The notes below the pieces were generated by a model that worked only from the letters and a program-made list of their open reading frames with translations, did not search any database and was not told the DNA's origin. From Hyaloperonospora brassicae (Eukaryota; Oomycota; Peronosporomycetes; Peronosporales; Peronosporaceae): a stretch of DNA of 64,000 nucleotides. The stretch covers positions 558,001-622,000 of the forward strand of contig CANTFL010001332.1 in NCBI GenBank assembly GCA_947650285.1, given 5' to 3'. A program made the translations under genes and the position numbers. This document shows positions 47,661 through 60,419 of the stretch, one piece after another. Numbering within the stretch: the first letter of the stretch is position 1; every line of letters begins with the position of its first letter.

Positions 47661-50600
47661 TTAATCTTTGGTTTCCTCCTCATGTGACTGCATAACTTCA
47701 AACCGGTTTTGACTCACACGATTGCGCTCGAAATCTTGCAACAACGCGCCACAGTTCAGGTCCGCTTCGTCTATCCAGGTCGGATCGTCGTGTTTCTTCC
47801 ATTGAACCAGAAACTGTCGATGCACTCGGCCATAACGAGTTTTACGTCCTGATCGTACATCCAAGATTTTCTCCACTTCGTATTCGTCGGCAGCCAACTC
47901 GCCTTCCCAACTATCTTCCGGCAACAACGACTCGTCGAAATCCACACGATCTCCACAGTCAGTTACCAGCACACTGCTTGGGCGATCCGGGAACTGTAAC
48001 ACTGGCTTTAACTTGGAGACGTGCACTATCGGGAACAATCGGTATGGAGTTCCTGAGATCTCCACTCGAACCGCATGTTCCCCACATAACTCCGCCACTC
48101 GAAATGGCCCATGCCACATATGTGCTAACTTTCGGGCATAGCCGTCTTTTACTCGATCCAAGTAGAGCCAAACTTGCGATCTGCTTTTAATATCACACAC
48201 TTCATCATTACCATTGTGTCAATCCGCTCGATCTTGGATCGCGATCCTGAGACGTTCGAACACCACTTCTCTTGCCTTCTGATATTGACGCTGGATGTTA
48301 TATCGCCACCTTCTAGGATCAGCATCGCGTGTTTTAGTGCTCCCCAACGGTAGTGTTGCTTCCAGTGTCGATCTTGGATCCCAACCATGGATCAAATAGA
48401 ACGGAGTATCTCCACGGATCCGATCGTGTGCCGTATTCATGGCAAATGTCAATCTTTCTGCGTATTCATCCCAGTCTTTCTGCTCTACGTCCGTGACGTA
48501 CATCTTAATCGACCGAGTCAACGTCTGCACCATACGCTCCGCCTTTCCGTTCGCTTGCGGTCGGTACGCCATGGTCGTACGTTGCTTCTGCCCTGCAATC
48601 CGATTAAATGCCCTAAAAAAGTCGGACATAAATCCAGGCTCCCTGTCGTGACGTATAGCTTCACTGGCTCCAAATCTTCGAAACACACATTCTTCTTATC
48701 CTTCAGCGATCACTTGCGCGGTCCTCGACGAACTTGCTCTCGCGATCACATACCCTGAGAATAGATCTACCCACAGCAGCAATTCTGTGTTTCCTTTAAA
48801 TGACCGCGGCAATGATGGGATATGATCCATCGCGATCACTTAGAATGGGTACGTAGCTTGTATGTTTCCCGGAGATCTGCCGCGGATCGCGGGTAGACCC
48901 TTCCCGGTTGTACAGTCCACGCACTTGCCAATATAACGTTGCACGCTCCGATACAATCCTCTCCAGTGAAAGTTGGATCTGATCCGCTGATAAGTCCTCC
49001 CGATCCCTTGGTGACCACCCTCTAAGCTCGTGTGGTAACGGTGCATAAAGTTTTCCTGCAACAATTCCGGTACAAATAGACGGACCATCTCCATACGATC
49101 GTCCGATTCTTTAGCGGATCGGGGGCTGAAAAACAGCAATCCGTTTTCGTCCACTTCGTAGTCTGGAGCGATCCTAGCGCATAATTTTGCATCCTCTGCG
49201 TTTAGATGTGTCAGATCGCCCACAATATATTCCTTCAGGTTGGCGATCCAGCTCTCTTCTTCTTGCGCTTGTTTTATCCGCTCGATCCGCATCCGCTGTA
49301 CTATTTCTTCTTGTAAAACTTCGGGTTGTTGACGTCTTCGCCGCGCGGATCGTGTAATCGCCATCATTTTCACCACGCAATCCGTCCTTTCTGGCAGAAG
49401 CAACTCGTGCAACCGGTTGAGTGATATCAGCTCTTGCAATTCTTGATCCAAGTTCACAATGACACCTTTCTCTTGCTGCAAAGCTGCACTAGCTAGTCGA
49501 TCCGCGCTTTGGTTCCACTCCCTCTTCATATGTAGGAACTCGTGTTTTGGCCAAGATCGAAGTTTCTGCATTGCTTTATGACGCAGTAACTGTAGTCCGG
49601 GAGCTTTGCAATCCATCTCTCCCCGCATTTGCCTGATCACTAGGTTCGAGTCACCACATATAATGACTCGTCCCCTAGTTTGGCTGTCCAGCAGATCGAG
49701 ACCCAACAACAGGCCACGATATTCCGCCGCATTCACCGTCAGATCTACCGCGTATTCCGAAGCGGCCGAGATGATGGTCCATTCGGGTAGATTCCACACG
49801 ATCGCACTATATGCCCCACTCTTCCGTTTAGTCCGTGCCGATCCGTCGAAACTGACCACCAACAGGCATTCATCCGTACCTACCGTGGGAGGTAGCATAG
49901 TTACCAATTGTTTGGGTTTCTTCTGTGGAGCGATCGGAATCAACACATCATCGACCTCATCCCGCGGAGTTATGCTAGGTGCGAGAGCGCCTAGTATTTC
50001 ATCTTCTCCTTTAGTACATCTCTTGGCCTCCAGTGTCCAGTTCGATAGCAACGCAGCCCATCTTCCCAGTCTCCCATTGAGGCCAGACGATTGGACTAGC
50101 CAAGCTAATGTCGAATATCGAGTGAGCACTCTGATCTCTCGGGATACTAGCATGGTGTAGCATACTTCCAAGATTCGAAGTAGGGCCAAAACTTCTTTCT
50201 CCACCATACCATAATTAACTTCGTTAGGTTTCAGTGTGCGACTCGTGAATGTCACTGGCCAGTATACGCCGTCATATTCTTGTAACAGAGATGCCGATAC
50301 CGCCCACTTACTAGCATACACCACGATCACTGGCAGTCGATCTGAATCGAAATGTTTGAGGATCGGGGTTGTAGCGATCTTGGCCTTCAGCAAAGCGAAT
50401 GAAATGGCGGCATTTTCCCACCGAGATCGCTCATTTTGATCATGCTCATCCCTTTGTAATGCGTTATCGCAACTTCCCGATGCCTCACCACGATCTCCCA
50501 TACGGCTCATCTCAAAAAATCCGCCTCTCGTAACTCGTACAACACCGATGCATATACTGCAAAATCTTCTATAAAGCGACTGTAATAGTTCAAGCTACCC

Positions 50601-52830
50601 AGGAACGATTGCATGGATCGCAAAGTTGTGGGAAAAGGAATATTCACCAGCGATCCTAGGTCTTTAGGATTGGCTTCCAGCCCAGCCAAAGATACCTGAT
50701 GGCCTAAGTAATCCAACTTACGCTGTCCCCAAAAACTCTTGGTCAGACTGATCGACAAATTCCATCGATCGCATGCTGTCGATAATCTTTCGACCTTGTC
50801 GTACAGAGATGTCCATGACGTAGCCGGGATCAATATATCGTCAATGTAAGACCGTCTGCCCAGCACTTTTGGCGCTTGATCCGTTTCCGGCTCTCCTTCA
50901 GTAAACACATCCGTTAACTTAGGCTGATCTGTTACATTCACATCCTTATCCGCGCCGATCTTGAGATACCCATATAGAGCATTATCAATCAAGCGCTGAT
51001 AAATCTGTGGAGCGTTCTTCAGTCCAAAAGGCATCCGCAACCATTCAAACAGGCTCGACGGCGTGATGAAGGCAGAGATCGATCTTGCTCGTTCGGTCAT
51101 CTCTACCACCCAAAATCCACTAGCCATGTCCAGCGAACAGTACCACATCGCTTTGTCCATATCTTGCAACATCTCACTGATAAGTGATACTGATAAGTGG
51201 CATAGGGTACACCATCAGCTGTGTTAGCTGATTAACTCGTCGATAAACGATACACAGTCGGATATCTTCTCCATTTTTCTTGATTATCACGACTAATGGT
51301 GATGCCCACGGCGATGTCGAAGGTCGGATAATCTTGGCTGACAACAGGCCTTTTATCAGATCGGCCAACTTCTCACGAAACTTTGGCGCGACAGGTCGCA
51401 CACGCTGAGAGATCGGCTTCGCTTCTCCCACATCAATGTCACACACGGCGCCGCGTGCTGCAGGGGGTAATGCGTATCCTTTTCCGATTAACAGGTGACG
51501 ACTCTTCCATTTCAGTTGTCGCAAATCCTCTTGATCCTCAGTCAAGGGCATTCCAGGATCGCCAACTTGGACATCGTCTATTGTTATCTCGGTTGTAGAT
51601 ACGGTTATCTCCGGCAGCACGGCCATGTGTTGTTCCACATCTTACGCGAACAGTTCACCTCCCTCGTGGTAGTATGTCGATTCATCTGGTACATCCCTCT
51701 CCATTACTTCGTCTTCGATCGTAACAACTTCCACGTCGTCGTCTAGTCGTGTAGCCTGGCTATGCACCTCCCGATCTTCTGCCTCGATCCCGTCTGGGTG
51801 ACAGTTGGACTGTCCTTGTAACGGATCAGTTGTCTCCTGGTGGTCTTTCGCTATCATAGTCTCCTTTGCGACCATGTCCTCTTCACCCGACGGTTCTGGC
51901 GTATTCCGCAATACGTTGACTGCACATGATCCCATCATCGATCCATCATCCTTGTCTTCATCATTCCTTCCACTCGTATATTCGTCATGTAACTCCTCAT
52001 TAGAGTCACCATTAGCGTCAGATGGTGAGGTGATCTCTACCGAATCCTTGATGTCGTCTGATCTCCATTTTGAGCACGACAAAATTCGGGTAGGTTTCTC
52101 ATACGTAAGATGATCCACTAACGGGTCCGTGTAAGCTTCGGCTTCTTCTTCTTCTCGATCTGTAGTGGCCTCAAAAGCCAATGTCTGCCATTCCATGTAT
52201 CGCCGCGATCCTACAGATACATATCCTTTAGATCGCGGGATCATGCCTTCTGTCATCCTCAGCGCCAAAGGGGCTCCGCTGTTTAAGATCAGGTCGCGAT
52301 CGCTTACATTTGTAAGCTGCAGAAACTAAATCCTTCCGGGACCATTCGTCACGGTAGGAATCCACGCTACATCTCGTCGCACCCAAAGCTTCGATTTAGG
52401 AGGGTTGACACCGATCCTTACTTCCGCTGATCTGCCGGCCACAATGGCTACATGTTGATCGTTAAGGTTGACCGCCGATATAGTCGATCGGTACGGTGGT
52501 CTTCGTCCAGCCAGACAGATTTGGACTTTATCGGGCAGGCAAAGGGTCCCGTCGGCCAAATCCAAACGGATTCCTGCAGGAACCATGAAGTCCATGCCTA
52601 GTATAGCTTCTTGACCGACTTGATCCCCAACCCAGACATCAAAATAATACACTAGTGATCCGTTCAGTGTGATCTTGATCTTGGTCCGTCCTAACGTCAT
52701 GTAGGTACTCTCTCCGATCCCAATACATTCTTGTGTTTGGTTCTCGTCTATCACACACCCTACCTTACGAGCAAAGGTAGTGTCGATGATCGAGACTTCT
52801 GCACCAGAGTCAAACAGAAAAGTGGCCTTC
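47661..52830 (-). pseudogene. Pol of element 2: protease, RT, two RNase H domains, integrase, chromodomain (broken)
   Basis: Minus-strand order: protease FLFDSGAEVSIID at 52.8 kb and AILGMDFMV; an acidic linker (about 51.65-52.27 kb); RT with LIKGLLSAKIIRPSTSPWAS, FGLKNAPQIYQRL and YIDDILIP, with about 40 extra residues before YIDD; a Ty3-type RNase H whose first Asp is changed (VVYASKWAVSA); a second RNase H with SFDGSA, NAAEYRGLLLGL, GDSNLVIRQ and NQSADRLAS (the four acidic residues present); integrase zinc region (HRYHTSLEGGH, CVDC), core MDHIPSLP, RHDREPGFMS and ANGKAERMV (D, D, E all present); and a chromodomain at about 47.75-47.9 kb (YEVEKILDVRSG, QFLVQWKKHDDPTWI). Stops at 52326, 51642, 48840 and near 48695, and shifts near 51175 and 50510, break it. 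Confidence 0.93.
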
Positions 52831-55574
52831 TCATTGTTGATCTTTCCACTGCTTTCGCCTGTTTAAACCATTTTCCCGGAGTATGATACTTCCAGTATCC
52901 CCTCGACTCACCAGGGGTAAGATCGAGCTCCATCTCCACCGGGGATCGTACATAATTGTCCACTCGCTTCACAATTGATATCGAAGAGGTTCGTTCTGAA
53001 CAATTACGTGTATTAAAGATCGGATCGCGCCGATCCTTAACTCCTTGGTCACCCGACTTCTTTTCAACAAATGCGTATATGCATAGCCCAGAACGCTTGG
53101 CTCGTGCCAGATTCCAACCTGGCGAGCAATAGTTTAACATTTCTTCGACCTTCGGAGGAAACATCCCCGCATGCTTAGTAGGCACATACCACTGGCGGAT
53201 CAAGTTAAAGAACTCTTCCATGGGGCATTTGCCATTCTCATGTACCTCTCCGCAGGCTGCACACACGTAGAAGCACTTGTCCGATGGATGTCCTTTGCGA
53301 CCGCACTTCTGACACGTTAGTCTCTGCCAGCATCCACGATCATCATGTCGCGTCGATCCGCAGTGGGTGCATGCCTTCGTTTTTCCACCTCGATCACGTC
53401 CATCTTCTTCACCAGCATTCTTCTGCCAGGTACGCCGATCTTGATCCGATCTTTCTTGACCAGATGTAGTGGTCACACAAACTCGGCGGTGATCCTTGTC
53501 TTCATCTGATCCACTTAAATCCGATTCCGATCCGCTACTTTCGATCCGCTCACGGATCGCCCTCACCGCCCGAGCAGTCTTGGATGACGTAGGATTTGGA
53601 TAGGCATTCGCTCGCTGGTGGAACTTGTTCGATCATGTCGTCGTCTTCAACTGACGACTCTCCATCCTTTGGCATGCACGCAACGTTTCATCCAACTCGT
53701 TGACATCGGTCAATCGTAGTAGGGTCAGCTGCTTGGCCAGATCGCGATCGTCCAACGTGGCAATGAAATGTTCCACATGTTCACGACGAGTGTACGCCGT
53801 GGCCATCCTCTCGTCTCGGATCGCGATCTTAGCATGCTTAGCCGCGACCTATAGGCGGTGTAGATACTCCTGTGGATTTTCATCTGATCGTTTCCGTGCG
53901 AGATAGTATTGTCTGGCCAGGGACACCCCTTGTCCTCCATACTGTACCATAAACTCATCCAGCAGTCTCTTCCACTTCTTCCGAGTAGATCGACTCAGTT
54001 GGTTGTACCAGTTTAGAGCGGGTGTAGTCAGCAGATCTCCGAAAACCAAACACTTCTCCTCATCTGGTGCTTGATCGCGCAAGAAGTCTGATTTAACCTT
54101 GCTGATTCAGCTTCTGGCCCTATCTTCATCTCGATTTTTGCCACTGAATTCTTTTAGCTCCTTCATCGCCGACACTCTGATACGTTGGGGTATGCTATCA
54201 CCATCTTGCAACGTCTCGGTTGTAGCTACCATAGCGTGTCTACGATCTTCTTGTCCCGAATCATCGGGATCGATGTCATTAGGATAAAAAAACTCCGGAT
54301 GACGGGTGTACGACTGCACCGATTCCATCTCCACGTCGGGTGTGTATCTTTCGAGAGATCTAGCAGGCTTGATCCTTTGGCTTGGGTAGATCGCTTGATA
54401 CGCCCGTTTCTGTTGATCTTGGCGAAAATGTTCCATGGCCTCGTCGAGGTACGTCTGCAGGAGCCCTTGCGTAGTAATCGTCTTCTGCCCTTTAGCGCCT
54501 GTGGCCTTCGATCGCGAGTTCGTCTTCACCGACTCGACTCGATCGCATAGCAGTGTTGCACAACTTAGGCCTAGAGACATCCGTTGGATGCCGACCGAAT
54601 CGTCCGACTCCATTTCTGATTCCGCCGAGGCATATTGAGACGATCCGGGAGGATAACCTCTCGGGACCTCGGCGATCGTTGCAACTGCTTGATCCGCGGA
54701 TTCTCGCTTCCCCGTCAGAGGAATTGACGATCCGGTATAATGGCCTTTCGGGACATCGGCGATCGTCCCCACCGCTTGATCTGCGGATTCGCGCTTTCCC
54801 GTCAGGGGAATAAGCTTGTCATACAGCGATCGACACGCATGGATCACCGGATCCTGATCGCATTCCAGTAACTGGTTCGCATCGAACGCTCCAGCGACGT
54901 ATCCTGCATCTTGCAACAGTTGGATGATCGCGCTGATCCCTTCTACTGCGTTAGTCGCCACCTTCGCACAGGATATCGGGCCTTGTAACTCTCCGAGTAT
55001 CTTAGGATTCAGTATCCGTAGCACGGGATCATTCGGTAGCAGATCCTCAAGCGCTTTTCAATGGAATCCCTGCTCCAGTTGATCCAACTGCCATCCTTCC
55101 GGCTTCATATCCAGATCTTCGTCTACGAACTTGATCCGTTTTAATGATCGCTTTCACGCCGCGATCGCGTCGATCCGATCTGGGATCTTCTTTCTTCACT
55201 CGATCCGTCTTCGAAGTCGTCTTCTTTGACATTGCTTGAGTGGTCTTGTGTAGTTTTTGTTCAGTTTTCGCTGAAGGGTTTTCACCCAACGGATCGTGTT
55301 TTGCAGCACGATCCGCGGTGGTCCCCAAAGGGACCATAGGAGGGGGTCAAGGTTTATCTTCCAGATCGATTGATCGATCTTCCTCTTTAATTTTCTTGTC
55401 ATCAGAGCCCCTCCCAAAACTCTGATGATCCGGGGATCCTTTAACATCACGCGTCGCAGGCGATCCCTTCTCCTCAAACGCTTCCATCCCAGGTTCAATC
55501 TTAATTTTCACTTCTTGACTTGGGGACATACGGTGAAATCCCGAGTCACCAGAAGATCCGGGCACGCGCACCAT
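52760..55574 (-). pseudogene. Gag of element 2, three zinc knuckles (broken)
   Basis: The ATG at 55574 is the first codon after the 5' LTR and lies in the primer-binding site. The first piece ends at 55347 ([15 protein letters not shown]). Later pieces lie at 55337-55047, 55024-54107 and 54082-53849; the last has NWYNQLSRSTRKKWKRLLDE, the retrotransposon-gag core. Then come three cysteine knuckles: CTHCGSTRHDDRGC, CQKCGRKGHPSDKC and CAACGEVHENGKC. Between 54.65 and 54.83 kb a Gag segment with LTGKRESADQAV is duplicated. The end runs into the protease through a frameshift near 52.83 kb. Confidence 0.85.
55560..55573 (-). promoter_or_regulatory. Primer-binding site of element 2
   Basis: One base inside the 5' LTR the minus strand reads TGGTGCGCGTGCCC, the TGG start expected for pairing with a tRNA CCA end. 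The same bases encode the first Gag residues MVRVP. Confidence 0.7.
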
Positions 55575-56721
55575 TGTGGTGGAGTGGCGATCGCTCAAAT
55601 TATGAGTCGACCCCAACTCTCCACTGGCGCCCGGACGACCGACTAACGGAGGGAGTACTCCGATCCCGTGTTCTTGATAGCTTTCCTCACCTTGTGTAAC
55701 CGTCGGTAGGGCGGGTTGCACTCTTCCAGGTGGACTCGTCTCAAAAGAAAACTTGATCGTGTTGGGGATGGGGGTGTGATCGTGCGGAAATCTTCACGCG
55801 ATCACGGGGTACTTGTGGGTACTGACTTGAGTAACTCTGATCTCAACGAAATTGCCTTGTACACTGTATGGTTGCTTGATCCGCGAGACTTCTGACCACT
55901 TGAGCCGTCTCGCGATCTTGCGCCTTGCCTTTACTTGTCTTGCTGCGTCCGATCGCAGTTGATGTTACTTGAGGGTTCTTGAATACACCTGGCCAAAACA
56001 ATCCAGGTGTCACACTTGCGTAGACGTGTACCGTTACTCTTTGTTCAATGGGGGGCCAAAAAAATCCAACCCGGAAGAGATAACGTGTGCCTTGTGAAGT
56101 AATTTGAACTCTGTTTGATGTTATCCAATCAATCCTAAGGCCTACCCCTATGCCTATCCGTATGTCCTAACCAGATGCCAAGCGTCGCCTTTCCAGGAAA
56201 ATCGCCCCCTCACATTTGTGTGGTCCACACCCAGTATGTCAACCGTTGTGTCTTTCTTGTGGCCCACCCAAGATGTCCCCACGATCCTACGAGCGGATCG
56301 CGATCCTACTAGCGGACCGCGATCTTACTGGCGGATCGTGATCCTAGCCGTGGATCGTGATCCTACTAGCGGATCGCGATCCTACTAGCGGATCGCGATC
56401 CTACTAGCGGATCGCAGCCGGAGATCAGACTTGCGATCCTGGGTTAGGATCGCGATCTTCCAGTGAAATCGAGAGTCTTGTCTTGCTCTGTCTCACGACG
56501 GATTGCGTAATCAAAACGGGTCTGACCACCCCATAACCTCGTCCCAGATTGGACGATCCTATCCAATTGGGTTTGGGGTACGTTATCGTCAGCCACCCGT
56601 CCCAGCTTGTATTATCCAATCACAGTGATCTTGGTTCAACCGAAACGTGGGACCCGTGCGATCGCCCATCCTCGATCGCCACTCCACGTCCCAAAGAGAT
56701 TTCTTTGAGACCGCTTTACCA
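55575..56721 (-). repeat. LTR of element 2 (right; 5' LTR)
   Basis: 1147 bp. It carries the same seven-unit 19-bp block (56283-56415) but with a different order of unit variants. Confidence 0.95.
56283..56415. repeat. 19-bp x 7 tandem block in right LTR
   Basis: Units 1-4 match the left LTR almost exactly; units 5-7 are all of the GATCCTACTAGCGGATCGC type, unlike the left LTR. Confidence 0.95.
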
Positions 56722-59700
56722 CACATCCCATGCTGTGGCTGAACTTCTAGTAGGCTCGGCCTGATATGACACATGTGGCCTAAGTCTTTCGTGCAGTGCT
56801 ATATTTTATGGAGCCCATATATCAGCATGTGAGAAAAACGGACTTTCCACAGCATCCGGATTGGTATGAAATGCAACGTTGCAGCACGAAAGTGCTATGA
56901 ATGTGTTCTCATCCGAGAGGGCGCACTCAATCGACCCCCCAAAGAGGTACGGGCGAACAATTTACCAGGACACTCGTATGCCCACCTCGCCTCTTCAAGC
57001 CGTTGAAACCAGCTAAAGCATCATCTAACGTAAGATTGATGTGCCTGTGCAATCATCTAGTGTTGGAAGGTTTAGATATTATACGTACGTGAACACGCCA
57101 GCACTTTATGGCAAGTTCGATCATAGTCCTTTTAAGTACCCGAGATACATTTTGGCAACATTGACACTTTAATTTAAATATCGATTGAAGTCACATATAA
57201 GATGTGGAAAGATAATGCGCCCTCGCTTACAATGACGAGCTGCTTATAGTTACCATCTCCATCGATGATGTTATGTCTTTGCTCGCACTCAGTTGCTGAC
57301 ATTAACAAACAGGCGAGAATAAAGGTCATCGTCCTTTCTTCTTATTTTTTCTTTTTACACTCACTAAACATGGAGTTGCTCCATTATAACGACCACGGCG
57401 ATACTTAGGTGTGATATTACATACTCAATAGCCCATTATTTAATCTTACAAGTAAACATTCAAAATGATTTCGTCAATGTCTAAATCTGGATTGAGCTGC
57501 AATAAGTGCAGACGTATGTATAAAACGACGAGGTCCAGGGATTGATCCTGAATCGTTGCAATTGCAATGCGCATAAAGCTTTTGTGTCGTAATCAGAAAA
57601 AGCATCTTCAATAAGGGCGTCGTGCTTCGTTCTCGGAACTTGCTAGTTTTTAGTCAACTTCGCTTTATCATACAGGTTAGAGTAGCTCGCAGCTCTGATA
57701 TCGACTGCTACACTAAGAACGACCTGCTCAGACGGCATTTCATTTTGCGACCGCGCTGAAATTAACGCCCTCAAAAGAACTACATGTCGTCAAAGTTAGC
57801 ACCATAGTCACTCTCATCGTTGAGCGAGCCAGACGCCGTTCGAAGCGCTCCCTTCCTCGTATGACCTGCCATGCTGCGTGAAGTCAGGATTCATAGGGGA
57901 GTAAAAGATAAAATCGTTTTGGTATATGCAGCACGTATACCACTCCACGAACTTATTTATACATGTATCCATATTTGGGTGACCCGACATTAATCTATTT
58001 GCACCATAGTTGATTGTTGCCCATGAGATCAAGCATTTTACGCACCGAACGTTTTCGACATCGTCATACATCTAGTACATGATCTGAAACAGATAATGCT
58101 CGTCAGCAGATACTAGCGTACTGTCGAGCCTGCGAACATAGCATTATTCATCGATTAAGAATTGACATATTAAGTTGGACAGTCTAGACAAGCTATTCTA
58201 CCAATGACACGGTATTAAGGACTTTGATGACGTGGACGACGAACGTAACTCCTAATTTCTCGTCATCGTTTACAAATTTCGTGCCAATATTCGCTCACAT
58301 TGGTACGAAATTTGTTGTTCGCATGCTCGAACACAAGCACTTTGTTCGCTTTATAATTGTGCAAGAAGATACCTTCTGCGCTGTGACACTAGCATCTTGC
58401 GTTGCATATCTCATTTGACAGAAATTGGATCCCAGCGACGTTTATTTTTTAGACTGTACGGACGATATAAGTTTATTGGGTTCTGAAATTTTGTATCGCT
58501 CAAGAGATAAGAGATTGGTAGCAACGATACCTAATCAACGATTCGCAAAATTTACAGCTAAACATTTTAGACAAGTAGTCTTGACTTTCCACAGACGAGG
58601 TGGTGGTACGCTTTTGTCGCCCAGCTTGTTAAGAAAGTACCAATCATAATGTACGTCAGCATATCATGGATTGCGAAAACATGAAGTGAGCATCTTTAAT
58701 GCTACGATCATTTTCGCCTTTTATGGTGAGCAAGAATAACTGCTGGGCTTGCGCTTATGGCAGTCAATCTGATACGAATAGCAGTCTTCAGCCCGCTGTA
58801 CGCCTCGTAAGAACGATTTCGACAATTGTTTGGCTTCACAAAATGCCATTACTGTCCAGTAGTCAATTTCTTGCAAAACGAGCGCGTAGTACTTTCAGCG
58901 CGAAAAGGTGCACTTCGTAGATTTGAAAGTGCTAAATTGGTTCTCATTGCACTTATCATGCGCAACTACACGACTTGTTCTTGCAAAAATTCGTCTCGAT
59001 AAACCTGTTGACGCAGCGGTAGGGTCATCAATTCATATGTTGGTCCTTGTGCGTTTTTACTAAAAATCAACGCGTCCGCGCAGAAACACTCGTGCTATTA
59101 TATGTAGTCCGAGCAAATAATTCATTACGTTAGCGCATTCCATTGCAGTGTTTGGTGCTTAAAAGATATGCAAATGTCGCACGAACAGTCGTACGCCAAA
59201 AGTCGTACCGTCTATTATCCAACTGAGCAGATACTCAACTCGGATTGACGATGAGCACATTTCTGCTACGGCAGGTGTCATATGCGCGAAAAGAGATTTT
59301 ATACTTTCAATAAACGAGAGAATTTTCACCTGAGTTGCTGACATGTTTTACTGTCTATTCTCCTCGTTCAAAAGTAGGGATGCCGCGAAACGATTAATCG
59401 CTACCCACCTGTTCGTACAACTTTGACTTCTCAACTACTGCTTGTACATGCTCAATCGCGCAGGCTGGCTGGCGGTCGAGTGACACTTCCACAGCTTGTA
59501 CTAAAAGCGTAAAAGGGTCCAGTCGATACAATGAAGCAGCGTGTTTTTCTCCTATTGCTCCGTTTGACAGAGAAGGTTAATCTGTCGTTAATAGAACGAA
59601 AGTGGCTCAATTAAAAACGCCACTGCAGCATTTTACTCGCAATTTGCGCTTGCCATAACATTGAATCACATGCATCATGCTATTCGCTCAACTAAGTCGC

Positions 59701-60320
59701 TTCTGATATACGCACTGTATTCCGGTGTGCATGATAGATTGGTTAGCCGAAAGGCAAGACTGCAGCAGCAAGCTTAGCGCTTACAGGTACATGCACGACG
59801 CGTGTCACATCTTTTGCGCCCGCTTTATATTTCTTACTTATTTATACGGAAGCATGGTCAGCACGTATCCAGCCCTGCTTGTCGCGCCTTGCAAGTCTGA
59901 TGGGCAATAGTGATGGTTGGGACGCACGCGTTACCACGAAGAGCATACCACCCGAACGGGTGCAACACGAAGCCTTAGACCGAAGACATGAACAACAAGT
60001 AGAAGCAGCCACGTATTCTTTGCAGCCACGAGTCTGAAATCTGCACAACCGTCTGGCTTTCGTTCAAAAGCCATGGTGGGCGAGGCGGTAGAAAATCGGT
60101 CTAGCTCCTGGTCGCCGTAACGTTTCGTGGGATACAAACCGAAATTCCTCCTTCGACCCGATGTTGCTCAGAGTAGCATAAAAACGACCACGCTCGTAAG
60201 CTTCACCGGGCGTTGTCCACATCAACTTTACACCGGAACAACTGTGTGGCGCACACCACAAACTTCCACCACTTCTGTTAATTCGGTCTGCAGTCGTCCG
60301 CTGCGAGCAAGCCACGAGCT
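56722..60320. other. AT-rich intergenic DNA, no confident gene
   Basis: About 3.6 kb of mostly short ORFs. One possible zinc-finger fragment is listed separately. A plus-strand ORF at 58425-58649 has protein-like composition but no recognised motif. Confidence 0.45.
57814..58071 (-). CDS. Small ORF with a possible BED-like zinc finger
   Basis: 85 codons from an ATG at 58071. The first half has CVKC, then NRLMSGHPNMDTC, giving a C-x2-C-x17-H-x5-C spacing that resembles the BED finger found in hAT transposases and their domesticated relatives. No core domain follows. It may be a fragment of a hAT-type transposon or a chance ORF. Confidence 0.25.
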   Translation of the reverse strand: MYDDVENVRCVKCLISWATINYGANRLMSGHPNMDTCINKFVEWYTCCIYQNDFIFYSPMNPDFTQHGRSYEEGSASNGVWLAQR

Positions 60321-60361
60321 CCCTCTCTCTCTCTGTCTCTGTCGCTCTCTCTCTGTCTCTG

Positions 60362-60393
<32 letters not shown>
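60321..60393. repeat. (CT)n tract upstream of the SNF5-HMG start codon
   Basis: 73 bp almost purely of CT with GTCTCTGTCG interruptions, ending 26 bp before the ATG. It probably lies in the 5' UTR or core promoter; pyrimidine-rich tracts are common at oomycete transcription starts. Confidence 0.9.
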
Positions 60394-60396
<3 letters not shown>

Positions 60397-60419
60397 GACG
60401 ACGACGAGCACCGACGGCA

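Larger units (their letters stand above)
43531..56721 (-). mobile_element. Ty3/Gypsy LTR retrotransposon, element 2 (13191 bp), chromodomain and dual RNase H
   Basis: Two 1147-bp LTRs (TGTGGTGGAG to GCTTTACCA) enclose a minus-strand gag-pol and a plus-strand second gene, which meet tail-to-tail near 47.5 kb. Outside a 19-bp repeat block the LTRs differ at about ten positions. The element carries three zinc knuckles, protease, RT, a first degenerate and a second intact-looking RNase H, an HHCC/DDE integrase and a C-terminal chromodomain. All reading frames contain stops or frameshifts. No matching target duplication was found at its ends (GCATC on the left, CACAT on the right). GATC is strongly over-represented throughout. 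Confidence 0.95.
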
